A stretch of DNA of 64,000 nucleotides from Sanderia malayensis (Eukaryota; Cnidaria; Scyphozoa; Semaeostomeae; Pelagiidae), in assembly GCA_013076295.1 (NCBI GenBank), contig RQOL01000466.1, positions 5,561,080 to 5,625,079 of the forward strand, read 5' to 3'. The position numbers were made by a program, and so were the translations under genes. The notes under the pieces are model-generated. The model was not told the origin of the DNA. It saw only the letters and a list, made by a program, of their open reading frames with translations, and did no database searches. Of the stretch, positions 27,347-39,976 are shown one piece after another (position 1 is the first letter of the stretch; each line of letters starts with the position of its first letter).

Positions 27347-27649
27347 CCGTATTTCCTCGATTAAACGCCCCCTCGAATAAACGCCCCTTATGCTACTAAC
27401 TTTTGAAATAAACGCCCCCTTCGATTAAACGTCCCCCACACAACAAAAGTTGGTGTTGTGTATTGTTGCTCGATAAAAGCAAGGCGCAACTAAACCATTT
27501 TGTCTTTTTCTGGACCCAATGACAGAGGCTGTGATCTTGTACTTTCTAATAAACGCCCTCCCTTGAATAATGGCCCCCCTCGATTAGGCGCCCCCCTGAA
27601 AAGTGCCGAGATTAATAAACGCCCCGGGCGTTTAATCGAGGAAATACGG
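27347..27649. mobile_element. MITE, CCGTATTTCCTCGATTAAAC family
   Basis: A 303-bp element with a perfect 24-bp terminal inverted repeat beginning CCGTATTTCCTCGATTAAAC. The interior repeats the AATAAACGCCCC motif several times. Noncoding. A degenerate relative carrying a SINE is at 31965-32337; the ends also recall the element at 13737-14127 (CCGTAAATCCTCGAATAAGC). Confidence 0.87.
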
Positions 27650-27956
27650 CAAGAAATTTTTTAAGCAAAAATTTAATCAGAAAAAAAGAATTCTAATGTA
27701 TACTTGATTATTACTAGAGTTTCGAAAGATTTGCATTTGAATATCTGGAATCACCTAATTTTCTTCGACATCATTGGTGAACGTTTTTGGCGGGAAATTA
27801 GGTATATTTTCGGAATGACGACAGCATACAACGAACGAAATTTTCAATTATCGAGTGAGACGAGAAACAAACACAGGGAAATATTTTATTTTTAACACAG
27901 AATAAATGAACTTAGATTGAAATTATACGCTATATGAAGGAACACAAAGCTTAGAA

Positions 27957-30900
27957 ATGATTTGTGGACAAAAACTGCAGTCTTTTTTATTTGCCGTCAG
28001 TTTCTTGTGTCTTTATAGTAGCCCTTCTGAATGTGGAAAAATTGAGGAGCCTGAAATTAACTGTTTGCCTGAGCAAGTTAAAAAAACCGGTAGGTAGACA
28101 AATAAATTATTACCCAATACTATTTGAAGTACCTGACTTAAGTAGAAATTTTCAGAATTGAAGGATAAGCAGTCCAGCTTGTTATCCCTTTTGATTCGTT
28201 TATTATAAAAAACATCAACATTGAACCTACAGAAGGAAAGCTTCCCGAAAGAAGATCATTCAAAATTAATGCAACAGTTCATGAATCTCGTGTTGGCAGA
28301 GATTCCCAGATGAAGATTTTTGGAGATTTTGATTGTCCTTTGCTGAAGTGTGATCTGAATTTTGGTGATGGAAATGTAAAAGTTCTGCGAAATTTAGCCA
28401 ATGACTCGATCATAAATCACAAGTATAAATTATCTGGAGAGTATAATATAGCAGGTATGAACCTATACGCATGAAATTACACTCAAATTTATAACAGTAG
28501 GTATATACACAATAATTTCGTTTGCTATTTTCAATGTTATTTTTTCAGGTGTTTGCTATAATCGTCATCGCAAGGAATCAATTTTCGAAACAAAGGCTTT
28601 GGTTTTAAAACCTTTAGAAGTCGATGAAGTTATTTATCAGAAGGAATGTATTAACATGGGAGAGCTTTACGTTATAAAAACGAGATTTAATTATGCAACG
28701 ACGAAACAATGGCGAATAGAGGTGAATGGATCTCTAATTCAAGGAACTGATGGGATTGTTTCAGATGACGGTATTAATGCAACTGTGGAGATACCACCTG
28801 GTATCTATGGTGGCCATGGTCGTAAGCAACTACGAATATCAGTTTCCGATTCAGTTGATGATAATGATGTACTGGATACAGATATTTGCGTCCGCGAAAG
28901 CTCGTCAATATCTTTGGTAGTAGTACCAGTGGCTGGACTTGGACTTGTTGTGAAATTTAAATTTACTCTAAGTTCATCATTATCCGGAGTATTACAAGTC
29001 TCCTTTGGCAATTCCATGTCGTCGAGTCAGTTTGTAAATGGCGTGACATACTGGGAGTTCACGACTAGTTACTGGCACGTTGGTGATTTTTCATACACTT
29101 GGACTTTGTCAAATTTTGGTCCTATAGCTTCGGGTAGTGGCACTATCCACATAATGAGACACATTGGTAATAAAAGTGATTACACGTTTCCAGCTTTGAT
29201 CAGTCTTAATTGGCCCGATACCTACGTACAGTTCTCTTTTGGCATTGCATGTCCCAGAACTCCACCGGGAAATTTGGAATATCAGATAGACTATGGTAAT
29301 GGAGTCATAACACAGTGGCGAAGCATGCCTGTTTTCACTTGTTATGCACATGTGCTACTAGGAAATTATACATACACTGAGCCAGATTGCTTTCAGATGT
29401 CCATGGAAATGAGAAATGGAGTTAGCAGTGAAAAGTTCACATGTCAAGTTAATATATTAAGAGCTCTTGAGTCGTTGAATTTATCACTGAATAATTTACC
29501 AAATGTGGTTATAACTGAAAAAGAGAAGAATGGCATGATTGAAGCTTACTTACGGGATGCCTATCCGATCGAAGCAACCGCTGTTACTACTGGTGGAAAA
29601 TGTTTAACATTTAACTGGACAATACCAAGTCTTAATTGGTTTTTGAATAACTCCAAAGAAAGTAAAATAGTATTGAATGATCTTATTGGTGGAAATGGAA
29701 GCTATATCATTGAATTAAGCGTATCAAATTTGATCAACTCGATGTTTAGCAGAAAGAGATTTGTATTACTGAAAACAATTGTTGGATTACAACTGCTAAG
29801 CTCGCTACCAACTGGTCAAGGTTTCATCGAGTTTTATTTATTGCTGAAGAGCCCTGGTACAAATACAACATATAATTGGAACTTTGGAGATGGAACATTG
29901 TCAACTGTCACTAATATTGAATTTAGCCCTGCTGTAAGCATTCCAAATATTGCCACTGCCGAAGGAGCAACTAAGTTGGATCTCAACAAGTATTTAGCAG
30001 CTGCTCAAAGCCACCAGTATACAAGCCAGGGTCTCTTTTTCACAAGAGTAGCTGTAACCGACATTTTCACCACTTTGATCGTTACGAGAGATGTCTATGT
30101 GTCAAATGATAAGGTCTGCAAGAGACCAGCAGTGAAGATAATTCGTAAAATTGGCCAGTTGCTTAGCTTCAATTTTGTTGGAGAGCTCACTATACTAACA
30201 GATGTTCAAATAGATTGTGAAGATTCTCACCAAGTCGATTTCAACTGGCAACTTTTTAACAGTAGCCAGGCATTCATGCAAAGCGGTATACGAGCGGAAT
30301 CTGACAAATTAATCAGGTAGTTATCTATTCATTATTTTCTTTCTTATCGCATCTTATCCCCATTTTCTCTATCCCCAATTCTTTGTTGTTTTACTACTAG
30401 CTACATTTCACTTGCTTTCTATACTATGACGTATTAGGAGGCAGGTAGTGTATTTACAACATAATAACTATATTATTTTTTATATTATTTCTTTTAGTTT
30501 TCCAGCAAATACAGTCACTAACAAAAGAGACCTGACAGTTAAAAAGCGAAGCATCTTTCCAGGAATATATGTGATTAAAATAACAGTGGAAATGAAAGGT
30601 CTTGAATTTTCAGAATCCGATGAGACATACATGGAAATAACAAGAGAGCCTTTATATGTAGAGATTGCAGGTAGCACAACTAAGCTATTATCGTGGGCAG
30701 AAGATGTAATTCTTGATGCAAGCAAAAGCCGTGATCCTAATTTGCCAACAGCTGATAACAGCACTCTCATTTACAAATGGTATTGTACTGTGAAGCCAGG
30801 TTATTTGCCGTATGTGATTGGTGATGGTGGTTGTCTTGGCCATGGATATAACCTTATAGAGTACAATCTGCCAACATGGACTATCCCAGCCAAGACGCTC

Positions 30901-33900
30901 TTTCCAGATGCTGTTTATATCGTACGATTAAGACTGGAAAGTCGATTGGTCCCTGGTATATACTCAGAAGTTGACAATTATCTTGATATTAAAAATAAAA
31001 CTGTTGTTTTGACATCGATTCAGTGAGTATTTATTATATATATCAATAGTTAATACAGTATTATCTAGAACATTGTTTACCTCATTAAACCTAAAGTGTT
31101 TCCATTATGAATATGCATGGTTTTCCATGTCCAGGTGTAAAGCAAATTGCCAACGGAATATCGATCCAGAAACGCGTTTGTCTTTAATCGGAGGTTGCAC
31201 TGACTGTGGTAGATATAAAACATACAACTGGCAATTGTTGAATAAAGACGACTTCACAAATGTTGCAATTGAATGGATGGTTAACACACTAACCCCACAA
31301 GATTCAGTGTCATTTGTACTGCTACCAATGTTCTTAACTAAAAACAAAGAGTATCTGGCAAGATTTACTGTTACTACTGCTTGGGGTAATAAAACAGTTT
31401 ATAATAAACATTTATTTTTGGTCTTTATTTCATATCACTAACAACCGGCATGAAACATTCTTTGTTAATTTTACAGGAGAAGTAGGCTATGCAGATTATG
31501 GCTTTAAAGTGAGCATCCCTCCTCTAGGGGGATTCTGTAATGTTACCCCTCCATGTGGTGAAGCAATTGAAACGAAGTTTCGAATTAGCTGCTATAACTG
31601 GACTGGTTCTACTCAAACATTGCAGTATTCAATTTCATTTCTGGAGCACACAACATCATCAGCCACTCTTATTTCATATGGATCTGCAACAGTTATAGAC
31701 GCAGCCCTGCAGCAAGGCGTAGAAGCATCAAACTACACGCAGACATTGATCATTCGCATATCAGATTCATATGGTGCCAGTACCGAAACTAATCTTACTG
31801 TACAGGTATACATTTCTTATCATATACATATCGTATGCTATTTTAGTATTAGTTTGCTCTAATGGGGACCATTTTAACATAGCGACAATCAGAGATTGTC
31901 TTTCTGTCATTTTTTATTCTATCCAGAGTTGGAACTTGCTTTGTCCTGACGTATTGACGAGTTGCCGTATTTCCTCGAAAAAGCACTCCGGTTTTGAAAA
32001 AGCAGCCTCCCAATGCATTGTAAACTTTAATTACGCCTGTCCTTGAAAACGGCCGCCCTTAAACAAGCTCCCCCTTACCTAAGCTGTGATGTAGCCTAGT
32101 TGTTAGGGCGTCAAGGCGCTGGTTTTCGGATCCTTGAAGGGTAACCTTCATGGGCTCGAACCCATGAATGTTCGGAACTAGCTACGAACTACAAGCCGTC
32201 AGCCAACTCAGCTGTTCATCCTTGCGAGGTCGGTAAATGAGTACCCAGAGTATTGGTTATAGAATATGACTCTGGGGCAGAAGCCAGAACATGAACAGTT
32301 TGAAAAGTTCTCTAGGCGCTTTTTCAAGAAAATACGGTTTGTCTTTAATTAAAGGTGCGACATTTTAATGAGAAGAAAAGCGAAGGGACCGAGACGAAGT
32401 CAATTGAAACCCAGCTTGAAGCGTATGTTTACGGAACAGACAGTACCCTATCAAAATTATCCGGTACAAAAGATCTCCAACAACTTGGAAGATTTTCAAA
32501 AGCTATCAGTAAAAGTTTAGATTCAGCAAAGGAAGAGAGCAACACTTTGGTACCAGATGAAACGGAAAGAAAGACAAGAATAGAAAAAAGAAAAAATGTA
32601 TGTTTTGTTTTTCTTTTTAGTTTAGTTTTTATATGATAATTACATATTTATTCTTAATGCTTTAGCTTTGATTTTTAGATGAGAGCTACGGTTGTTAATG
32701 CCTTGACTGATATTGAGTTAACAAGTCTGAATAATTTTGCATTAATAAGCAGTGCACTAAGAGATGTTTCATCTTCTGAGGATGAAGTAAATGAGGAGTC
32801 TCAGGTATATGTGAATTTCATCTGTAATAACTACCCGGAAATAATTCGTGATCATTCTTTTAATATCATTAGCTGAAAGAGATATGATGTCTTGTTAATT
32901 TTCAGGACAAGATGTTGCAGTTTTTTGAAGGGGCTTCGAATTTTCTTGGTCAATCCTTCGAAGAATGGAGTGAACGTGATCCGAAAGAAATACAAAATGC
33001 ACTAAAAGGTTTTTTAGAGGCTGTAGGAAACAACGTGGAATCGGCAGCAGTTGCAACATCAGCAGAAAATGCGAACTTACAAAGAAGCGATGATCAGGTT
33101 AGCACAATATACTTATATTAACCTACACTTGCATTTAAGCTATTTTTCTTTTGTTTTGATTAATTTTTTTCTTCTTTAGTACGAAAAATTTACGAACAAT
33201 TCATTGAAGATCATCAACAATTCAACATTATTGTTATCACGCTCTCTGGTTGTCGGAGAACCTGCAAGAAGGATAATCGGTGAATCTTTATCAATTGAGA
33301 TGAAAAGATCAGAAGTGAGCAAACTTAATAGTATGACTATGAAAACAATGGAAGGTGGACAGATACAATCACCTTCTGTGAGAAGTTTTATTGATACGAA
33401 TTCTACCAATATCACTGCAGTGGATTCTAAGGTATTACGTTGTTATATATTGAGAGATAACAACATTAATGTTATCTATTGAAGTTGTTATATAATCCTA
33501 AACATGTTGAAATTATCCAATTCTTATAACTCAATTATGTTTATTATTAGATGGTTACTTTGTTGCGTAATCCTCACATCTTGGATGCAGAAAACATCGG
33601 AAGGTCTTTGACTCCAACAATTTCAAGTCTGACATTTTTGTCAGAAGAAAAAGAGATCGATGTCAAAAATTTACCTGAAAACGATAATATGAGAATAGAA
33701 ATTCCAAACCCAGAAGCAAAAATGGTATGTTGTGGTATATATTTCATCTAAATATAAGTTATATTCTTGATTAATAGTTGTGCAATCTTTAATTCCATTC
33801 AATATTACCTTTTGTTATTTATCATTGGTTGTAAATAGAAATTGACTGCTTGTACATTGATTGCATGTCTTAATATTTCCCCCTTTAGAGCAACAAATCA

Positions 33901-36900
33901 GCTAATTTGACGAATGGAAAAATTAGTTTTGTTCAGTTAAGGCTTCCTGCAAAAGAGGTTACATTATTCTTGAAGATCAAATGCTTTGGAGCTCCATGCA
34001 CAATCTTCATCAACTATGATATTTTGCCATCTTCAAGCAACTATAGGAAAAAATTCACTGCTCCAGATTGTGCTAACAATAGCAATAGTTCGATTAATTT
34101 TCAAGTCTACCCTTCTCTCAATACGATCAAATTCAACATTGGAATTATGTACAATTCATCAAGTATATCAAATATATCAACGAATAACACAATGGAACCA
34201 GCAGTTTTCTATGATATTCAGGCATTCATATCAGGTTGTTTCTACTGGCATGAAAGTGACAGCAAATGGAGTTCAGACGGATGTTATGTGAGTTAATAAA
34301 ATAATTTGTCGATGTAGGTTGAACACATATATTATACAATCTAACGTGAATTGAATTAATTTCAGCTTGGAAATGAAACTACTTTAAACAATACAATATG
34401 TCATTGCAACCATCTTACTTGGTTTGGAGGAGGATTCTTCGTACAACCAAATGCATTGGACATATCTGCTGAAATTATAAAAATCAAAGATTTAGCTGAT
34501 TATCCTGCTCTTCTGGCTACTGTATGTACAATATTCGGTTGCTACTTAATTGTTGTTGTGTGGGCAAGAAGAAAAGATGGAGCTGATTCGTTTAAGGTAT
34601 TTGGTTTCCTGATATTTGATACTTGATCTTTCCTTGCAATCATAACTTTAGACTGCTTGTATTTCAGTTGAATTGCATATAAAGAGATACATTAATAAAT
34701 GATTGACCTTGAATGTATTTCACAGGCAAAATTGGTCATACCAGATACGTGTTGTCAAAGTCATAAATATCGATATGACTTGACAATCACATCAGGTCAC
34801 AGACCAGGTTCTAGTACAACTGCATCAGTTTGTACGATACTTGGAGGTAGCCTGGCTGAAAGTCCACCATTCTGCTTATCTAAGCATCAAGATGTATCAT
34901 TTCAACGTGGTAGTACTGATTCATTTCTCATTACAACCGAACAGGTACTGCACGCAAGTGAATTTCGAATTGTGAATCAGTTTATACCTGAAAACAATTA
35001 TATTTCTATGTAATTTACATTTATCTTCACAGGATCTAGGTAAAATTGAATACGTACGGTTGTGGCATGATAATGCAGGAGACAATCCCAGTTGGTACGT
35101 CAGTCGAGCTACTGTCACAAACATCCTGAGTGGCGTAGAGACACATTTCTTGTGTCAAACATGGCTGGCAATTGGAATTGCTGAAGGAAAGATTGATGCT
35201 GTGTTTTTAGCCGCCGATGAAGACGAATTGAAGAATTTTGGGGCAATATTTTTGAACAAGACGTCAATAGGATTCAGTGATGATCATGTGTGGTTTAGTG
35301 TAAAAATGAGACCACCACGTAGTAATTTCACAAGAGTACAACGTGTCACGTGCTGTCTTTGTACACTTTTGTGTACCATGCTGACGAATGCGATGTTTTA
35401 TCAAAGAGATGTTGCTGCCGAAGGAACGACAATTAATGTCGGATCTATCTCTTTCAACTGGAAACAAATCATAATCGGAGTACAATCTGCATTGATCGTT
35501 TTACCATTGAACATATTGATTGCTCAGTTATTCAGAAAGGCAGCCCCAAGCACGAAGAAAATAATTCAGGAAAAGGGACAATTTCCTGAAGGAATTGACA
35601 CCATGCAATCTGTTGAAGATGGTTTAACACCAAGCAGCGATAGGAGAGAATCAGACGAAATCGTTTCTGAAAATGATGAAATTGTCGACACAGATTTTGT
35701 TAATAGAAATATCATATCTGAAGACACAATAGATTGGATTTGTGCATTAAATAATATTGATGGTCAAGATGAGTTATGTGAAGAAGTAGACCATATCAAT
35801 AAGGAAATTAATGGTGTTTCAAGTGTCAGATCAGATGGAACTAATTCGGGGGATTTTATTGTCAAAATAGACGAAGATAAAGATGCACGTAAGTCAATAC
35901 ATGCATGTATCTTTATTTTATTATTTCAAAGTGGAACTCATGATGCAATTTCTAACATGAATTTACTTTATTCCAGAAATTTCCTACAACACGTTGGATA
36001 TAATTGATAATTTGAATGCGAGCAATACTGCTATTAAGTCTGCTGATGATCAAACGATAAAGCCCAGCTTTAGCTCAAGTGTTCAAAATAGCAACGAGCC
36101 TACTGCATTATCTTTAGGTTAGTCATTTTAAAATATCTTCTACAAGATTGCATTGTCGTAATTCATGCAATTGAAGTATCAATAAAAGTTACTGATAATT
36201 TTTCAGATAATGGAGATACTACAAAGAGTGAAAAAAAGAAAAAAGGGGAGACAGTATGTCCACATTGGTGTCAGATCTTTGCTTGGATATTATGTTTCAT
36301 GGCCATTGTTACTTCTGCATTCTTCACTCTTCTTTACGGACTCAGCTTTGGAAGAGTAGTTCAGGAAAAATGGCTCATTTCATTCTTCACTTCAATCTTC
36401 CAGGATATTTTCATATCACAGCCAGTGAAGGTAAAATCGTGCATTATGGATATATTTGATTTTGTAACCATAATTCAACATTGCTGGCACACTGTATAGC
36501 AGGGATGTAGTCCCAAAAAATTAACAAGGGGGCTCAAAGCAAAAATTTGAACAGCAGCATTCAATAAGGGGTTTTGGAGTAAATTTTTCATTGAAGAAAA
36601 TTTCCTACTACCATTTTTAGATCAGCTTAAAAATACTCTTAAAATTGGCTATATAACAAAACAGTATCCTAGTCAAAACAACAACCAACAGTCAATTATG
36701 ATTGACAGTCACTAAAGTTTATTAATATTTCTTATATTTATGGGGCTCAGCCCCCAAATATACTACCTATTTCAACAAGGGGTGCTACGCCCCCTGCCCC
36801 CACGAGGATTACAACCCTGCTCTGTAGCATGCTTTGTTTTGGTGTTCACTACACAGGCTTCGTGGCCATCGGGGGGTAGATTAGGATGTTTCTATATTGA

Positions 36901-39508
36901 AAAATCATTGGAAATTCCATTCTTTAGGCGGAACTAGTTACCACTAACAAAACCTTTGTGCCATAAATTCTCAAGTAAGCCCTCTGGACCTATTTGAAAA
37001 GATGAATTTTTAGTTGGAGGTTTATTCGAAGGGAACGTATTTGGAAGTTGGGGCTTATTCGATGACATACAGTAATTTTCAGAGAAATTTCTCCATAACA
37101 AATGAAGGCTCAGATGTAGATATTGTTCAGTGTCGTAATCGTCGTGTTATATCTTCAAGAAAGTAAGTTTTGAACAAATTTGCCACATTGTTGAATTCAT
37201 ACTTTAATTTACATTTTTAATGAATACAGGTATTGGTAATTGGGTGTGTATTTGCATTGATCATAAAAAAGTTAACAGAAGATGATAAACTCCCTGAGAT
37301 TCAATTGGCTAAAGACGATGAATGGATTAATAATAATCTACCCTTACAAGACAAAAATGCAACATCATCAAGAATTAATATTCCATTATCATCATCTTAC
37401 GTTGAGAAAGCCCACAATGAACGACTCAAACAAATCAGAATAACTGATGTATTATTGGAGACAGTCATCTATTTCCTTTATATATTTCTGGCTTTATTGA
37501 TCGCTTATGGACATAGAGCACCATATGCATATAATATGACTGACAACTTGCAACAAATGATCATCACAGACAATTTTGATATGGTAATACATTCAGCAAT
37601 GTCATATTAGTTAACTTTTTCATTATTTATATACTGCATTCATATTGTTATCAGTGTACATTTTCATTTCATTCAAAGGTGACAAATGCTGATGGATTTT
37701 GGAATTGGTCGTCAAATAATTTTCTACCGTCAATGTATGGCGAAGAATGGTACAATGGACATAAAACAGGTTTTACTGGATTCCTATCTGATTATGTTAC
37801 GTACGTTGTTGGCAGTCCGAGGTTCAGGCAGCTGAGGGTCAATCCTGGTAATTTGATTATTATTATATCATTATTATATCTCCGTAACTTTGCTGCTTTA
37901 GGATCTTTCAGGCACGGAGTTATAACTTAGCGTACAAAACACGGGATCAATTAAGATCTTTGCGCAAGCAATCTGAAGACATCATTATATCTCTTTAGTT
38001 TAATAAGTCTTATTTAATCATCTATCTTTGCTGTGCTATTTTTTGCTTGATGATGGCTTTTCTCTGCAGCTCAATGTCCTGTGACTGACCAATATAATAT
38101 CAACAGAACCATTTGTGCCATGACTTATAGTAGTTCAAATGAAGATGACGGCATGTATGACGAGGGATGGAAGAATCGCTCCAATGACAACACTAAGAAA
38201 GGCCAGAATAATGACGACAAAAATCCATGGCTACACTATTCACAATTGGAAATCAACGGACATCCTTTCATAGCAGATATACATTCATACTCTGGCGGTG
38301 GATACACTTATTCACTTGGCATATCATTATCAGAAGCGAATTCATCGATAAAGTACTTGAAGGAGAATTTATGGATAGACACATTTACAAGAGCTGTGTT
38401 CATCGAATTTACTACATACAATAATAACAAGAATTTCTTCTGCATTGTCACTTTGTTGCTTGAGTTCACACAAGATGGCGGTGCATTTCCATACACGAGG
38501 ATAGTCACAACAAGGCTTGACAGATATAACAGCGACTTTTCATTTTTTCTGGCAGCTTGTGAGATCAGCTTTCTTCTTCTTAGTCTCTATTATCTGTGGA
38601 TGGAATTTAAGAGATTCAGAGTGAAAGGCATCGATTATTTCAAACAATGGAGCAGTTTGATTGAACTCATGCTGCTATCATTGACATGGGCGACGTTTGC
38701 ATTGCTGATTGTCAGATTTGGTGTCGTCAATTGGACCAAAAACAAATATAAAGCAAACCCCAGTAAGTTCACCAGTTTTCAATACGCTGCATCCATAGAT
38801 TTGGCATATGGATATACACTTGCATGCTTGATATTCATTGCATTTCTCAAGGTTCTCAAAACACTCCGATTTAACAAAAATATGCTCTTATTGTACCGAA
38901 CTCTTCAATTCGCAAGCAAAGATCTCAGGTACTATGGCTTCCTATTTAGTATACCATTACTTGCATATATACAATGGGCGTATCTTTTATTTGGAAGCCA
39001 TTTGAACAACTACGTCACCATACTACGATCAGCAATGTCAGTAGTGAACTTGCTTCTTGGTTCTGCTAATTTTTATGATCTTCAGTCAGCGAACAGGATC
39101 GTTGGACCAATCTTCTTTGCTCTCATCATTGTGACAATGGGGTTTGTTCTCATCAATATGTTTCTGTCCATTATTATGCAAGCATTCTCTGACGTACGAC
39201 GTTTAATGGCCCTTGAGGAGAACAAATATGAGATTATAGAGTTCATGTATGACAAATTGACCAGCTTTTTTCCTTGCCTTTTACAACACAAACACAGAGG
39301 TTTGGATGCTTGCCATAATGAATTTCAGATCAGAGAGTATTATCACAAACGCGAGAAAGGCAGGTGTATTTCATCTGAGGTTGATGATAATTTTCAAACA
39401 GTTTTGAAAAAGTTGGATAAAATTGAAGATGTTCTTAATATATGTCTTCTTTGTGAATTTGATGAGCTGGAAGAGTTTTCAGAACATGCTTTGATGCTAA
39501 GAAGTTAG
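27957..39508 (+). CDS. Polycystin-1-like receptor-channel (20 exons, 2769 aa)
   Basis: Large polycystin-1 family membrane protein. Exons: 27957-28089, 28170-28454, 28549-30316, 30498-31022, 31135-31385, 31477-31805, 32355-32597, 32679-32804, 32906-33097, 33180-33431, 33551-33724, 33889-34287, 34366-34596, 34726-34944, 35033-35888, 35977-36117, 36207-36430, 37230-37583, 37679-37847, 38070-39508. All phases join. A signal peptide (about 1-25) is followed by PKD-like repeats with FGDG cores (near residues 105 and 585) and a REJ region from about 780 (DVILDASKSRDPN). A GPS motif (CHCNHLTWFG) has its cleavage point at about L1576/T1577, then TM1, a PLAT domain from about 1650 (TSGHRPGSSTTASV; RLWHDNAGDNPSWY), further membrane segments (FFTLLYGLSFGR, FQDIFISQPVKVL), the extracellular polycystin domain and a six-TM channel-like end (LLLGSANFYDL pore-proximal). 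A short coiled coil (QTVLKKLDKIEDVLN) lies at the C-terminus. Orthology to PKD1 versus PKD1L1/2/3 is undecided. Confidence 0.93.
31965..32337. mobile_element. Degenerate MITE (CCGTATTTCCTCGA family) with nested SINE
   Basis: Left end CCGTATTTCCTCGAAAAAGC and right end inverted GCGCTTTTTCAAGAAAATACGG bracket about 373 bp of the polycystin intron between exons 31477-31805 and 32355-32597. The ends relate to the element at 27347-27649. The middle (from about 32080) is a tRNA-like SINE, so one mobile element appears to sit inside another. Confidence 0.65.
32083..32300 (+). repeat. tRNA-derived SINE
   Basis: A pol III A box (TAGCCTAGTTG, about 32092) and B box (GGCTCGAACCC, about 32153) are spaced as in a tRNA. 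Downstream is a conserved-looking body, TTCATCCTTGCGAGGTCGGT then AAATGAGTACC (about 32215-32245). From memory this resembles the central domain shared by several invertebrate SINE families (CATCCTT-GGTCG-TAAAT-GAGTACC); that link is not tested. Ends are uncertain. Confidence 0.65.
36498..36821. mobile_element. hAT-like MITE (AGCAGGGATGTAGTCC ends)
   Basis: A 324-bp block in the polycystin intron between 36430 and 37230 has inverted ends AGCAGGGATGTAGTCC and AGCAGGGTTGTAATCC (complement, at the right), 14 of 16 matching. GGGGCTCAGCCCCC-type palindromes inside resemble the element at 2115-2444. A flanking CTGTA is shared but no clean 8-bp duplication remains. Confidence 0.75.
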
Positions 39509-39976
39509 TTGGAACATTTTCTTCATGTTAAAGACATATTGTTAGCTGTTATGCATGTAGTTTGTTTTTGAACATTTTATAACCACTTACATTTGTTCCC
39601 TCACTCATTCACTATTTGTTATTATTTATTTTATCCGTTGAATTGAAAGTTGAAACAAAGTTTTAAATTTTTCCAATCAGTTATTTTAGATTTTCATCTG
39701 CTTGTGAAAAAGACGCTAGGGAGGAGGACAGGGTGTCATATAATTGCAGTCCAATGACAAACAAAATGTAGAAAGCAATCATATAGTTGTAATTTCAGTT
39801 CAGTCAAAATTTCAGTCTTTTACCAAAAATAAAACACATGATGAAGAAGTATGTAACAATCTTTTTTCTCCTCCACTCAATTCTTGTGCTTCATTGTTGT
39901 GCTTCATGTCACACGACCACCACGAGACTGCTTGCGTGCATACATGAAGTAATCTTTGCAAGCGTAAAATGGCAAT

